From assembly GCA_021772775.1 (NCBI GenBank), contig JAJFLH010000029.1, forward strand, positions 36,633 to 100,632: DNA of 64,000 nucleotides, read 5' to 3'. Positions 7,407 to 17,568 of this stretch are shown one piece after another (position 1 is the first letter of the stretch; the number at the start of each line of letters is the position of its first letter). The notes under the pieces are model-generated. The model had not been told where the DNA came from, made no database searches, and worked only from the letters and a program-made list of their open reading frames with translations. The translations under genes and the position numbers were made by a program. This DNA is from Mariprofundus sp. (GTDB lineage: Bacteria > Pseudomonadota > Zetaproteobacteria > Mariprofundales > Mariprofundaceae).

Positions 7407-8246
7407 ATGGCTGAAATTGGACGCATGAATTCACTACGCATCATCAAAAAACTGGATTTTGGTATTTATCTTGATGGTGGGGATTTAGGCGAGATATTAA
7501 TGCCTATTCGTTATGTGCCAGAATCATGCGCGATTGATGATGAACTGGAAGTGTTTGTTTATCGTGATTCTGAAGATCGCCTCATTGCCACAACGGAAGA
7601 ACCCTTTGCCATGGTCGGTGAATTTGCTCTGCTGCAAGCTGTTGCAGTCAATCGTGTTGGCGCCTTTCTTAAATGGGGGCTGATGAAAGATCTGCTGGTA
7701 CCTTTCTCTGAGCAGAAGCCGCGCATGGAAGAGGGTCGACTTTATGTCGTACGGATCTTTCTGGATGACGATGGTCGTATTCTTGCTTCAGCCCGTCTCG
7801 ATGGATTCCTGCACCGTGAATCAGATGATGAGTTTGAAGCCGGAGAAGCCGTGAATCTGTTCATCGCCAATCGTACTGATCTGGGTTATCAGGTTATCGT
7901 CGAAAACAGTCACTGGGGTATGCTGCATAATAATGAAGTGCCAAAAGGTCTGAAGCGCGGAGAAATAGTTGCAGGTTTCATCAAGAACATTCGTGAAGAA
8001 GACGGGCGCATTGACCTCTGCCTACACCTCAAACCCAGCGAAAAAACGGATGAGATCTCTAGTATTGTCATCGAAAAACTCAAACTCAATGCAGGATTTC
8101 TGGCCCTGAATGATAAAAGTTCGCCCGATGATATCCGTGCAACACTCGGCATCAGCAAAGGTATGTACAAAAAAGCAGTTGGAGCACTGTATAAGAAGAA
8201 GTTAATCAGCCTCGAAAAAGATGGCGTCCGTTTGCTTAAAGCTTGA
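7407..8246 (+). CDS. CvfB-like S1 RNA-binding protein
   Basis: 279 aa. Three S1-like OB folds in tandem precede a C-terminal winged helix (DDIRATLGISKGMYKKAVGALYKK), the layout of the CvfB/YitL family. Diagnostic stretches are GIYLDGGDLGEILMP, FLKWGLMKDLLVPFSEQ and RILASARLDGFL. The family binds RNA and influences virulence factors in Staphylococcus; its general role is unclear. I moved the start from the ORF-track 7353 to ATG 7407: AAAGGGG lies six bases upstream, and the family begins with MAEIG-type sequence. Confidence 0.8.
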   Translation: MAEIGRMNSLRIIKKLDFGIYLDGGDLGEILMPIRYVPESCAIDDELEVFVYRDSEDRLIATTEEPFAMVGEFALLQAVAVNRVGAFLKWGLMKDLLVPFSEQKPRMEEGRLYVVRIFLDDDGRILASARLDGFLHRESDDEFEAGEAVNLFIANRTDLGYQVIVENSHWGMLHNNEVPKGLKRGEIVAGFIKNIREEDGRIDLCLHLKPSEKTDEISSIVIEKLKLNAGFLALNDKSSPDDIRATLGISKGMYKKAVGALYKKKLISLEKDGVRLLKA

Positions 8247-8253
8247 TGAGTTC

Positions 8254-8335
8254 GTAAAAATCATCCATGGCCCATTCATGGGCGCGAAAATCACACTTCG
8301 CTTTCCGCAAGCAAAAAAGCCACGGATGGATTTTT
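8254..8335 (+). repeat. Nested inverted repeat after the cvfB-like gene
   Basis: AAAAATCATCCATGGC pairs with GCCACGGATGGATTTTT (one bulge and one mismatch). Inside lies CCCATTCATGGG. It separates two convergent genes. It could be a terminator or a dispersed REP-type element; only a genome search would decide. Confidence 0.55.
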
Positions 8336-8349
8336 TGCGAGGCGTTTAA

Positions 8350-8991
8350 TTAACGCGTATGACTCTCTTTCTTTTCAGTCAGCAGCTGTGTGCGCGATGA
8401 TACCCCACATGACCTTAGAATAATCGTCACATGAGCCTTCACTGTTGCCTCAGATATCGATAACTCTCTAGCAATCATTTTATTGGAGAGACCTGCCCGC
8501 AACAGAGTCAAAACCTCAATCTGTCGCTCGGTTAAACGCCCTTTTTTCCCCCCTCGCCGCTTCGTTTTGGAAAGGCTTTCCGGCAAGCATGATAATAAAT
8601 TTGGTGGTATGTAGAGCCCACCAGCAAGAATCAATTGAATAGCGCTTACAAGAACAGGCATAGGCGTATTTTTCGGAATATAACCCAAAGCTCCCAATTG
8701 CAGGGCATGCTGCATCAGTTCTGAATCTTCCCAAGCCGATAAAATAGCAATCGTGAGATGTGGATACTCATTCCGAAACTCGGCCAACAGTTCCACACCC
8801 AAGCCATCAGGCAATTCATGATCAAGAAGTACAAGATCAAAGCTCTGATGGTATTGTTGAGTAATCGCGTTGGCAGATGCAACTGAATCAGCTTCAGAAA
8901 TGGTTACGCCGTGAAAGCATTCTTGTAATATTTTCACAAGCCCATCTCTGAATAGATCATAGTCATCCACAATTAGAATGTGCATTGCCAT
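8350..8991 (-). CDS. NarL/LuxR-family response regulator
   Basis: 213 aa. The receiver (residues 1-120) has ILIVDDYD, phospho-acceptor D in VLLDHELPDG, S in ILSAWED and K in IPKN. The C-terminal LuxR helix-turn-helix reads LTERQIEVLTLLRAGLSNKM...SEATVKAHV. I choose ATG 8991 (MAMHILIVDD), 12 codons inside the ORF-track frame, because response regulators start directly with the first strand. No histidine kinase gene is adjacent, so it is an orphan; the partner could be one of the hybrid kinases elsewhere. Confidence 0.85.
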   Translation of the reverse strand: MAMHILIVDDYDLFRDGLVKILQECFHGVTISEADSVASANAITQQYHQSFDLVLLDHELPDGLGVELLAEFRNEYPHLTIAILSAWEDSELMQHALQLGALGYIPKNTPMPVLVSAIQLILAGGLYIPPNLLSCLPESLSKTKRRGGKKGRLTERQIEVLTLLRAGLSNKMIARELSISEATVKAHVTIILRSCGVSSRTQLLTEKKESHTR

Positions 8992-9103
8992 ATTCTTTAC
9001 TATTACCCTTTTGATGCAACGCCACAAAGGTCGTACGACTTCTCTTTTGATATAAATATTCGAACATTAGCTATCATATGGATGTGTTAGGGGCGAATAA
9101 TCG

Positions 9104-9517
9104 ATGTCTATTCATATTGATGATGATGTAGTAATCACTGAGGTTTTATCCTCCATCCTTAGCACCAAAGCTGAAATCATTATCTGTTTTGAAAGTGCCA
9201 AAGCCTACATCACACATATGAATTCAAACCACTTTCATGAGCCAAAACTTATCCTTACTGATGTACTTATGGATGGCATCAGTGGATTTGAATTGGTCAA
9301 ATTCATTCGCAAAAAGAGCTCTGATGTTAAAATCATCGTGATGTCCGGTTATTACGGTCATACCTCCGGTACACCTGACGGATTACATATTGATGCTACG
9401 CAATGCAAACCTTTTGACATTGAAGATCTACTATCGCTAGTTTCACGTTTACTGCAAAAAACTAACTCATTTCATAAGAACAAAGCGATCTTTAGTGCTT
9501 TGAAAGCGCCCCATTGA
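9104..9517 (+). CDS. Single-domain response regulator
   Basis: 137 aa, one receiver domain only. The start is short (MSIHIDDDVVITEVL), so the first beta strand is abbreviated, but the acidic cluster is kept. The phospho-acceptor is D in LILTDVLMDGISG, the signalling serine is in VMSGYYG, and the lysine is in QCKPFDIEDL. It has no output domain, so it likely acts by protein contact. It diverges from the NarL-type regulator and is convergent with the chemotaxis/channel operon. Confidence 0.75.
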   Translation: MSIHIDDDVVITEVLSSILSTKAEIIICFESAKAYITHMNSNHFHEPKLILTDVLMDGISGFELVKFIRKKSSDVKIIVMSGYYGHTSGTPDGLHIDATQCKPFDIEDLLSLVSRLLQKTNSFHKNKAIFSALKAPH

Positions 9518-9624
9518 TGATCTCTATTGCGCCAACATCAAGGATAAAATGATCTCATCCCTGCTCTTTATCGTGACAGGCTCAGCACTTTTCAAACATG
9601 CGAAACTTCATCATCCATTGAGGC

Positions 9625-10755
9625 TTAATCATCATCTGTAAACAGATCGATTTCATCCGTCTGATTTTGGCCACAATGGGGGCAGTATTTATGTTCTGAA
9701 GATACCGGTTTGTCGCAGCCAAAACAGACTTTGGTCATATTCACCATACGCCCGACGCGCACTGCAATCACCGCTGTCATCATAGCCACCACACAGATAC
9801 CAATGAGAATCAATGCACCACCCAAAATCATGCCTCCAGCAGTATGCGGTACCAGATCACCATAACCAACTGTACTCATGGTAACCAGACTCCACCATGA
9901 GCCTACAAATGCATTTTGAAAGGTCTCAGGCTCAAGCATATAAGCCAGATTGCCGGCAAATATTGATACTGCTGTAATGGTCGCTAAAACGGCAAGAATC
10001 ATATGTACAGCATCGGATACAGAGCGTAAAAGCGTGCTTAAGACTGGGAAATACTGCGCCAGTTTCATAATGCGCAACAGGCGGAACAGGCGCATAATCG
10101 CTGAGCCTGGGCTACCAAAGAAAAGTGGAACAATCGTCAAAAAGTCAATAATTCCGTAAAAACCAAACACATATTTCCCGCGCTCTTTGGCTGCATAAAT
10201 CCGCAACAGGTACTCGATCAAAAAGACATACAACACGCCCATTTGAAAGTTGAAGATGATATCGCCCCACTGTGAGTGAATCTCCGGCACAGTATTCAGC
10301 ATAGAGATTACTACAGTAGCGAGAATCAGAGCGAGGATGCCGTAATTCACGACCTTGCCAGCCGTTGAACTCATATCAAACAGATAGCGGTTTAGCTCTT
10401 CTTTAAACTGTTTGGATTGCTTATGAGATTGATCAGAAGCTGATTGTTCAGCCACAGCGGCTTGTTGCATGGCCTCCATAGACAGCGGAGCTGTGTTTCC
10501 TGCATCTGCTGCAGACTGCTCCTCCAGCGCCTCTCTCTGCATACGCTGCATCGGTGTCTCATCCGGATCGGTGCTAGCTCCAGCCTGAATAGCATCAGCT
10601 TTTGCCTGTTCTTCTAAAGCTTCACGCTGCATTTTCTGCATAGGCGTTTCAACTTCTTCAGCTGATTCAGTTACCAGCGAGCCATCGGCTGCTGCTTGCT
10701 CAGCTTCAGCCTCTTTCTGCATCTCTGCGAGAGCTTTTCTTGTCGCTTCATCCAT
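9625..10755 (-). CDS. Voltage-gated K+ channel with N-terminal repeats and C-terminal zinc ribbon
   Basis: 376 aa, last gene of the chemotaxis operon. Residues ~1-110 hold four copies of a Met/Gln/Ala-rich repeat of the type PMQKMQREALEEQAKAD. Residues ~125-340 are a six-helix ion-transport domain with an arginine-rich S4-like helix (RLFRLLRIMKL), a pore helix and the K+ filter TMSTVGYGD. The tail has two Cys pairs, CFGC and CPHC, forming a zinc ribbon. Voltage-gated K+ channels of this family set membrane potential. The repeats and zinc ribbon are unusual additions. Position after a cheZ-like gene suggests co-expression with chemotaxis; a functional link is inference. Confidence 0.85.
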   Translation of the reverse strand: MDEATRKALAEMQKEAEAEQAAADGSLVTESAEEVETPMQKMQREALEEQAKADAIQAGASTDPDETPMQRMQREALEEQSAADAGNTAPLSMEAMQQAAVAEQSASDQSHKQSKQFKEELNRYLFDMSSTAGKVVNYGILALILATVVISMLNTVPEIHSQWGDIIFNFQMGVLYVFLIEYLLRIYAAKERGKYVFGFYGIIDFLTIVPLFFGSPGSAIMRLFRLLRIMKLAQYFPVLSTLLRSVSDAVHMILAVLATITAVSIFAGNLAYMLEPETFQNAFVGSWWSLVTMSTVGYGDLVPHTAGGMILGGALILIGICVVAMMTAVIAVRVGRMVNMTKVCFGCDKPVSSEHKYCPHCGQNQTDEIDLFTDDD

Positions 10756-10802
10756 ACAGCAGAGCTGTACCCTTCATCCGAATTAGCCAGCCATCATGTA
10801 GA

Positions 10803-11780
10803 TTAAAATAGGTCAACATCACCTTCATCCATACTTTCCTGTGAAACAGGATTCGTATCTTCCAACTTCAGCGCCTGATGATATTCCATCATCGTAATAT
10901 GAATGACTGAGACACGGCTGGTATACTCTTCCATGGTGATATCAGATTGCTCCAACCCTTTCAGTCCATCGGTCAGAATCGACAACATACCTTCCATACG
11001 TTCCAGATGCCTATCGGTATAACCTAAGCTCTGTCTGGAAATATCTTCAAATTGAAGCGCTCGAATCGCTGATCCCAAATGCTGGCGAATGCCTGCATTA
11101 ACCTGTGTAACAGTAGATCGGCTATTCGACACAAAGGTATTGATATCGAAAAAGTGCTGTACGATCTGCTCCACTTTGGCTTTGGACGCAAACACTTCGT
11201 CCATATCCTTAGAGGCAATTTTATCAATTAAAGCGTGCGTTTTTTTAAACACAAACATTGTTTCTCGACTAAAATCAGCCTGCTGTTGCTGTTGCTCACG
11301 CAGCTGTATGGCAAATTGCTGCATGGTTCCTGCATCCATAGAGTCCGATTCAACGCAGAGCAGAAGCTTCTCCATCGTTGCATTTTTCTGTTTATCCATC
11401 TCTTCCATCTGTTCCAAACGGATACGCAGCACATCCATTGCTGTCAGTGCACGCAGATTATTTTTACTGCTAAGCAATAAAGTATCAACCAGATCCGTTA
11501 AAATCTGACTGGCACTTTCTGCCTGCTGAAAAATATTCTTATCGTTCTCAGCACCAACCACCTGCATCATCAGAGCAGTCATGGTATTCATCTGATCATT
11601 CGTGGCGGAATGAATAGAGCCAAAGGCATCATGCAAAGAAGCAATAGCATCTTCCAATAGCGACTTGATCTGATCGGTTTGAGAACGGATTGCGCCAACT
11701 TCAGATAATACGCTCTCTTGCATATCATGAAATACAGCAGACATCGATTGTGATAATTGAGAGTCAATTTTATTTTGCAT
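10803..11780 (-). CDS. CheZ-like chemotaxis phosphatase candidate
   Basis: 325 aa, almost all helical. The segment IRALQFEDISRQSLGYTDRH contains D-I-S-R-Q, matching the D-x-x-x-Q catalytic pair of CheZ (DLTGQ in E. coli), which dephosphorylates CheY-P. The C-terminus ends in MDEGDVDLF, comparable to the acidic C-terminal CheY-docking peptide of CheZ. It is longer than E. coli CheZ (214 aa) because of extra N-terminal helices. It lies ten bases after cheB. The alternative is another helical chemotaxis accessory protein; the two motifs plus context favour CheZ. Confidence 0.65.
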   Translation of the reverse strand: MQNKIDSQLSQSMSAVFHDMQESVLSEVGAIRSQTDQIKSLLEDAIASLHDAFGSIHSATNDQMNTMTALMMQVVGAENDKNIFQQAESASQILTDLVDTLLLSSKNNLRALTAMDVLRIRLEQMEEMDKQKNATMEKLLLCVESDSMDAGTMQQFAIQLREQQQQQADFSRETMFVFKKTHALIDKIASKDMDEVFASKAKVEQIVQHFFDINTFVSNSRSTVTQVNAGIRQHLGSAIRALQFEDISRQSLGYTDRHLERMEGMLSILTDGLKGLEQSDITMEEYTSRVSVIHITMMEYHQALKLEDTNPVSQESMDEGDVDLF

Positions 11781-11790
11781 AGCTATATCC

Positions 11791-12858
11791 TCAGCAATTC
11801 AAATTTTTCATCAGCGCCTGTGCAATTTTCCCAAGCGGTTTTACATCTTTTGCTGCTCCCAACTTATAAGCAGCTCCCGGCATACCCCAAACTACACTGG
11901 AGGCTTCATCCTGAACCACGGTATAAGCACCGGCATCCAACATCTCTTTCATCCCTTCAGCACCATCTGCCCCCATACCTGTAAGCATCACACCAAGGGC
12001 ATTAGGACCAGCATTCTGAGCTACCGAACGAAACATCACATCGACGGATGGACGGAAACGATTCACTGGCGGGCCATCATTAAGACTACAGACATAACGG
12101 GCACCATCACGTTTCACCAACAGATGCCGGTCACCGGGAGCCAGATAGACATGACCTGGAATAATCTGCTCCCCATGCTCGGCCACTTTCACTTTCATCT
12201 GACAACAGGCATCCATACGTTGTGCATATGAATCACTGAATGCGCCTGGTAGATGCTGACTGATCACAATCGCAGGAAAACTGGAAGGCAACGACCTCAA
12301 TACTTCAGGTGTGGCCTGTGTTCCTCCAGTTGATGCACCCAACGCAACAATCTTCTCGGTTGTCGTAAAGTGGCGTTTACCCGTTTTTCTTGCCAGTACC
12401 GAATCAGTTGTATTACGTTCTGACACTTCAAGTAATTTTACCGGTGCGCGTGATTTTGCCCGCACATGTACTCCTGCAGCCATGCGTACCTTGGCAACAA
12501 TCTCATCGGCATAATCTTCCAGGCCACCACCAAGGGCCGCTGGTTTACTAACAAAATCAACAGCACCCAATTCCAGCGCATCCAGAGTGACATCTGCACC
12601 CTTCTGGGTTAATGATGAGACCATGACCACAGGCATAGGCCTTAAGCGCATGAGGTTCCCCAAAAAGGTTAGCCCATCCATACGTGGCATCTCTACATCC
12701 AGAGTTAATACATCAGGATTAAGCTGCTTAATCTTTTCTCGGGCTATTAATGGATCTTGAGCCGTTCCAACAACTTTAATACCTGCCGCACCATCGAGCA
12801 TTTTTGTCAGCAATTGACGCACCAGCGCTGAATCATCGATAATTAATACTTTGATCAA
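11791..12858 (-). CDS. cheB: CheB protein-glutamate methylesterase/glutamine deamidase
   Basis: 355 aa. Receiver (1-120): [18 protein letters not shown] with phospho-acceptor D in [12 protein letters not shown]. Catalytic domain (165-350): serine in [11 protein letters not shown], histidine in [10 protein letters not shown], aspartate in [13 protein letters not shown]. It removes methyl groups from chemoreceptors and resets adaptation. The start overlaps the stop of cheD by four bases. Complete and normal in length. Confidence 0.96.
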   Translation of the reverse strand: MIKVLIIDDSALVRQLLTKMLDGAAGIKVVGTAQDPLIAREKIKQLNPDVLTLDVEMPRMDGLTFLGNLMRLRPMPVVMVSSLTQKGADVTLDALELGAVDFVSKPAALGGGLEDYADEIVAKVRMAAGVHVRAKSRAPVKLLEVSERNTTDSVLARKTGKRHFTTTEKIVALGASTGGTQATPEVLRSLPSSFPAIVISQHLPGAFSDSYAQRMDACCQMKVKVAEHGEQIIPGHVYLAPGDRHLLVKRDGARYVCSLNDGPPVNRFRPSVDVMFRSVAQNAGPNALGVMLTGMGADGAEGMKEMLDAGAYTVVQDEASSVVWGMPGAAYKLGAAKDVKPLGKIAQALMKNLNC

Positions 12859-13481
12859 AACAGGTCGACCTCCCCACCAACAGGTGCATCTTCAATATTA
12901 CGAAAGTATTTCTTCTCTCGTTCAAGCACTGTGTCATTGTGCAAACTTTGTAATCTTTTCATCATTACACGTCCAGTTTTGGGGAAATAATAGATCTTGC
13001 GTGGATAATTACCGTTTAGGTCCTGTGAAACGACGGGTAAGCCCTCTTCACGCAGGTAATCGAGTACAAATTTAACATTACAATCACCAATATCTGACAT
13101 CCCGCGTACAATACGCCCGCCACCAAATAGCTTTACCTCAAGATTCTGGCGCATACCACCATGTGATAAAATATCATTAATCAGATGCTCCATGGCATAG
13201 TTACCAAAACGGGTAATATTATCCACCACACCACTTTTCCATTGTTTACGTTCACCTTCATGGATCGGTAACATGAAATGATTCATGCCACCTATACCAA
13301 ATACTCTATCCCTGATACAGGCCGACACACATGAGCCCAGTACAGTTACCACAGCCTCTGGTCGTGTGGTGACATAATATTCACCAGGCAACAGTTTGGC
13401 TGTAGGAATATCATGCACGTTATCGAAATAGGTATTGATGTGATCAAAACCAGGCAGACGCATTGAAACAGGAATGACCAT
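12855..13481 (-). CDS. cheD: CheD receptor glutamine deamidase
   Basis: 208 aa. The catalytic Cys and His lie in [26 protein letters not shown], the CheD signature, and KLFGGGRIV follows. It deamidates receptor glutamines. The C-terminus extends past the usual domain and ends GGEVDLF, a tail resembling those of the CheZ-like protein and the large channel encoded in the same operon. It starts immediately after the cheR stop codon and overlaps cheB. Confidence 0.93.
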   Translation of the reverse strand: MVIPVSMRLPGFDHINTYFDNVHDIPTAKLLPGEYYVTTRPEAVVTVLGSCVSACIRDRVFGIGGMNHFMLPIHEGERKQWKSGVVDNITRFGNYAMEHLINDILSHGGMRQNLEVKLFGGGRIVRGMSDIGDCNVKFVLDYLREEGLPVVSQDLNGNYPRKIYYFPKTGRVMMKRLQSLHNDTVLEREKKYFRNIEDAPVGGEVDLF

Positions 13482-14327
13482 CTAGCTATCCTTTTTAATA
13501 TAAACAGATTTACCACATAAGGAATAACGCTCGCTCATATTGTGCATCGCCTCAGAGTGACCAAGAAAAAGATGCCCGCCGGGAATCAACAGATCAGCAT
13601 ATCGATTCATCAACATCTGCTTGGTAGGCATATCGAAATAGATAATCACATTACGACAGAAGATAATATCCAGAGGGCCACTCATCGGCCAATCCTGCAG
13701 CAGGTTAAGCTGCTTGAAATGGATCATATTCTGTAGCTCAGGACGCACTTTTACATGTGTCGGATGCTTATTGCTATTTTTCATAAACCAGCGTTTCACT
13801 ACGCGTTTATCTAAACTTTCAACTCGGGAAATATCATAGACACCCTTCTCGCCATGACTCAATACATCGGTATCCAGATCCGTCGCCAATATTTTAACAT
13901 CCCAGTCGGAAGGCACTGTACCTGCCACTGTCATAGCAATCGAATAAGGCTCCTCACCGGTCGAACAGCCAGCCGACCAGATACGAATGCGTCGACTAAC
14001 CCGATTGCGTTTCATTAATTCAGGCAATAGCGACTCTTTCAGATAATCAAAATGATGATTCTCACGGAAGAAGGAGGTCAGGTTTGTCGTGACGGCATTG
14101 ATAAATTCGCCAAACTCTTCGCTCTTATCACCCTTCTCAATCAGCTTAATGTACTCTCCGAATGAGCCCATATTGAGCTTGCGCAAACGACGCGACAAAC
14201 GCCCATAAAGCATGTCCTCTTTTCCTGCCGCCAGCTGAATGCCCGTATGTTTATCCACAATTTTACACAATTGTTCATAGTCTTTACGTGTAAATGTAAA
14301 TTCACGTTTGTTTTCAGGCACTGTCAA
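13482..14327 (-). CDS. cheR: CheR chemoreceptor methyltransferase
   Basis: 281 aa. N-terminal helical domain, then the SAM-dependent methyltransferase with IRIWSAGCSTGEEPYSIAM (motif I), ILATDLDTDVL and the CheR signature DIIFCRNVIIYFD. It methylates chemoreceptor glutamates. The two receptors in this operon end in xWxxF peptides of the kind that bind the CheR beta-subdomain. Its start lies inside the end of the STAS gene. Confidence 0.96.
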   Translation of the reverse strand: MTVPENKREFTFTRKDYEQLCKIVDKHTGIQLAAGKEDMLYGRLSRRLRKLNMGSFGEYIKLIEKGDKSEEFGEFINAVTTNLTSFFRENHHFDYLKESLLPELMKRNRVSRRIRIWSAGCSTGEEPYSIAMTVAGTVPSDWDVKILATDLDTDVLSHGEKGVYDISRVESLDKRVVKRWFMKNSNKHPTHVKVRPELQNMIHFKQLNLLQDWPMSGPLDIIFCRNVIIYFDMPTKQMLMNRYADLLIPGGHLFLGHSEAMHNMSERYSLCGKSVYIKKDS

Positions 14328-14676
14328 ACCTCATACCTTCGGACAAGCCCAGTCTTACAGCTGACTCCCGTAATTCGTCAGACACAGACACCCACTTGAT
14401 AGAGATCGCAAGTTGCCCAGCTTCTCTTACAAAAGCATAGAGTAGCTGCGTTCCAGCACTATCTACCCGGCTCAATGCTTCTGATTGAATAGTTACATCA
14501 ATATTGGCTTGTAAGATAGCAGATAACTTATGATGCATCGTTTCTGCTTCTACCATGCCAAGACTACCTTCAAGTACAATATCACCTGAAACTGGTTCCT
14601 TCTCAACGACATCTTCGCTTTCAGATGTACTCGCAACAATCCAATCCAGTGCTTCACCTTCAGTTGCATTCGTCAT
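14314..14676 (-). CDS. STAS-domain protein
   Basis: 120 aa. An N-terminal acidic linker is followed by a STAS fold: GDIVLEGSLGMVEAE, VTIQSEALSRVDSAGTQLL (the conserved D-S phosphorylation-type loop) and IKWVSVSDELRESAVRLGL. I use ATG 14676 because AGAGG sits five bases upstream; the ORF track starts two codons earlier at a GTG. STAS proteins appear in many proteobacterial chemotaxis operons, where their role is poorly defined. It overlaps cheR. Confidence 0.8.
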   Translation of the reverse strand: MTNATEGEALDWIVASTSESEDVVEKEPVSGDIVLEGSLGMVEAETMHHKLSAILQANIDVTIQSEALSRVDSAGTQLLYAFVREAGQLAISIKWVSVSDELRESAVRLGLSEGMRFDSA

Positions 14677-14711
14677 ATTCACCTCTTAGAAAACTATTCA
14701 CATTGAACCGC

Positions 14712-17519
14712 CTAAAACTCTTCCCACACATCATCGTCAGTACTCTGTTTCTTTTGTGGGCGTGGTAGGGGAGCCGCCGCCTGCTTGCGTGACTCTTTTG
14801 CTTTGGATCTCTGAGGTTGAGCTTTCGCTGCAGTCGCAACCGGAGATGTGGAACCTTCACCTAAATCAAACACACCAACCTGCTGGCGTAGTTCATTGGC
14901 CTGCTCGCTGAGGTTTTGACTCGCCGCTGCCGACTCCTCTACCAGTGCAGTATTTTGCTGCGTACCGGCATCGAGTTGGGCAATAGCTTTATTGATTTGA
15001 TCAATGCCCGATGTTTGTTCGGTGCTGGCTGCAGCAATTTCAGCAATAATGTTACCAACCTTAGCAACTGCACCGACAATCTCAGTCAATGCAGAACCCG
15101 ATTCATCCACCAGTCGACTACCTGCATCAACACTCACTACACTCTGATTGATCAATACCTTGATCTCTTTTGCAGCTTCTGCACTACGCTGAGCCAAAGA
15201 CCGGACTTCTGCTGCAACCACTGCAAAACCACGCCCCTGTTCTCCTGCACGTGCTGCTTCCACCGCAGCATTGAGTGCTAACAGATTCGTCTGGAATGCA
15301 ATCTCATCAATGACTCCGATAATGTCAGATATTTTTCGGCTACTGGCACTGATATTACTCATCGCTTCAACGGCCTGATTAGCAACCGATCCACCCTTCT
15401 CAGCCTGCTCCTTGGCATCAACAGCCAATTGATTCGCCTGACGTGAATTATCTGCCGTCTGTTGCACTGTACCGGCAATTTCTTCGATACTGGCTGCCGT
15501 CTCTTCCAAAGCTGCCGCTTGCTCCTGAGTACGTGTATTAAGCGTATTATTGCCTTCTGAAATTTCATCAGACCCAGTATCCACCTCTTTGGCAGTTCGG
15601 ATCACATTACCAATCACTTCAGACAGTTTTTCTGAGGTATCGTTGGTTGACTGCTTAATATCATCAAATGTGCCTTCGTAATCGTTGCCAATACGATGTG
15701 TTAAATCACCGCGATTGAGTGCATCTACAGCTTTGCCAATATCATCAAATGCCTGCTCCAGAGTACCGTTAAGCGTATTCACCATTTCAGACAGTTGGGC
15801 AAAGAAACCTGATTTATCATCCAGTCCTATGCGCTCTGAGAAGCTACCCTGTTGTGCTGCAGAGAAGACTTTAGCAATCTCTTTCTCCACTTTAATTTCA
15901 ACTGTACGGTCATCCCACTCCACAATTGTAGCAATACGCTCACCGGCTTCGTTCTGCACTGGAGTCGCCGCGACCTTCACTACAAAATCATCGTCAAACG
16001 CAATATCATCAGAAACATATTGCCCTTGAAGACTATCAAGTAGACGACGTTGATGAGATGGATCTTTATGGAACATATCAACATTAGTTCCCATCACCTT
16101 ATCTGCATCAAAGTCACTGATCTGCTTGCGAATAAATTCCTGATTGGATTTAAACAGGCGATCTGCTGCAAGATTGGTATAGAAGATATTGTAATCATTA
16201 TCAGCGATCTGCACTGGTGATGCGACCTGATCCAGAGCATTTTTAATTTTCAGCGCTTCATTGGCCTGTTCAGTCACCCGCAGAATGGAGTAGCCCTGAC
16301 ATGTCTGCATCGACTTCATGCTATCGAGCATATCGCCAATTTCATCGGTATCACCAATATCTACCCAATCAAAATAATTACCTTCCTGAATAGAGTCTAG
16401 CTTGTCAGATGTGTATTTCAGGCGTCGGATCAAACCACGCAGCAATATCCATGAAAACACCAGAGCCAATATAAGAGACATCACAGCCGATATGGTCGAA
16501 TGATTACGAATTTCCACAAAAGCCTCTTCAGCTCCTGATGCCTCTTCTTCGCTCACCCGTGTTTGAATGGTGCCAAACAGATGGTCAGTTTTTTGCATTT
16601 TTTCGTAATCTTCATTGTTGAGGTGAATAACGATTTCGTTAAACCTACCTTCCTCTTCTTCCTGCATCGCAACCTTCACAGGTTTTAGCGTGTTGCCAAT
16701 ATATGCCTCTACGGATTTGACGAATTCACTGGCTGCTGCTCTCTCCTCTTCGCCCAAATCAGCAGCTTCAATCAAGCCAATATCTTGTTTCACCTCAACT
16801 AACATCTCATCCATAAATTTGATGCTATGTTGATAGGCTTCCGGCTCCAAAATAGTCTGAGTCCTTTTCAAATCGATCATCACAGCTAATACCGACATAT
16901 TGATATTGGCTGCAGCCAATGCCACCCGGCGGTCATTGCCGGCCATCTTCAGATCATCATGCATCTCTCCCAAGCCAGCCAGAGTAAGCAACCATGAACC
17001 GGTTAATAGCACAGCAGTAAGCAGAATGGTTGCAGCAATTTTCTGCCATATTTTCATTCTTTTAATAAAATTAATTTTTTCTAACAGTGACTTTTTACCC
17101 AGAATAACCTTGCCGCTATTGATATCTGCATAGAGAGCTGCAGCTGCGTCGATTTGCTGACGTGTGGGTTTAGTGCGCACGGATAGATAACCGGTGATGC
17201 GACCATTTTCTACAATGCCCGTCACATGCGCATGAACCCAGTAAAAATCACCATTTTTAGCACGGTTTTTAACAAAACCTGTCCAGGGTTTACCGGCTTG
17301 AATGGTATCCCAGAGCCATTGGAATGCAGCTTCCGGCATATCTGGATGGCGAACAAGATTATGACTCTTACCAATCAGTTCTTCATTCGAATAACCACTG
17401 ACATTCATAAAACACTGATTAACTCCAGTGATCCGCCCTTTCAGATCTGTCTCCGAAATAATGACCTGCCCTTCAGCCATCACTATTTCGTTGTCTGTTA
17501 CCGGTAGATTTCTTTTCAT
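14712..17519 (-). CDS. Methyl-accepting chemotaxis protein with Aer-type PAS domain
   Basis: 935 aa. An N-terminal cytoplasmic PAS (15-115) resembles Aer: [52 protein letters not shown]. Two membrane helices (about 165-190 and 345-365) bracket a periplasmic helical domain, followed by HAMP, a second PAS-like region and the signalling domain with [20 protein letters not shown]. The C-terminus ends DDDVWEEF, an xWxxF-type CheR/CheB tether. Aer PAS domains bind FAD and sense redox state, so energy taxis is likely. The signalling domain is highly similar to that of the next receptor. Confidence 0.92.
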   Translation of the reverse strand: MKRNLPVTDNEIVMAEGQVIISETDLKGRITGVNQCFMNVSGYSNEELIGKSHNLVRHPDMPEAAFQWLWDTIQAGKPWTGFVKNRAKNGDFYWVHAHVTGIVENGRITGYLSVRTKPTRQQIDAAAALYADINSGKVILGKKSLLEKINFIKRMKIWQKIAATILLTAVLLTGSWLLTLAGLGEMHDDLKMAGNDRRVALAAANINMSVLAVMIDLKRTQTILEPEAYQHSIKFMDEMLVEVKQDIGLIEAADLGEEERAAASEFVKSVEAYIGNTLKPVKVAMQEEEEGRFNEIVIHLNNEDYEKMQKTDHLFGTIQTRVSEEEASGAEEAFVEIRNHSTISAVMSLILALVFSWILLRGLIRRLKYTSDKLDSIQEGNYFDWVDIGDTDEIGDMLDSMKSMQTCQGYSILRVTEQANEALKIKNALDQVASPVQIADNDYNIFYTNLAADRLFKSNQEFIRKQISDFDADKVMGTNVDMFHKDPSHQRRLLDSLQGQYVSDDIAFDDDFVVKVAATPVQNEAGERIATIVEWDDRTVEIKVEKEIAKVFSAAQQGSFSERIGLDDKSGFFAQLSEMVNTLNGTLEQAFDDIGKAVDALNRGDLTHRIGNDYEGTFDDIKQSTNDTSEKLSEVIGNVIRTAKEVDTGSDEISEGNNTLNTRTQEQAAALEETAASIEEIAGTVQQTADNSRQANQLAVDAKEQAEKGGSVANQAVEAMSNISASSRKISDIIGVIDEIAFQTNLLALNAAVEAARAGEQGRGFAVVAAEVRSLAQRSAEAAKEIKVLINQSVVSVDAGSRLVDESGSALTEIVGAVAKVGNIIAEIAAASTEQTSGIDQINKAIAQLDAGTQQNTALVEESAAASQNLSEQANELRQQVGVFDLGEGSTSPVATAAKAQPQRSKAKESRKQAAAPLPRPQKKQSTDDDVWEEF

Positions 17520-17568
17520 GTGTACTCCTGCATCTGACTATATTGATTCTGGATCTACGACGTTGTAA

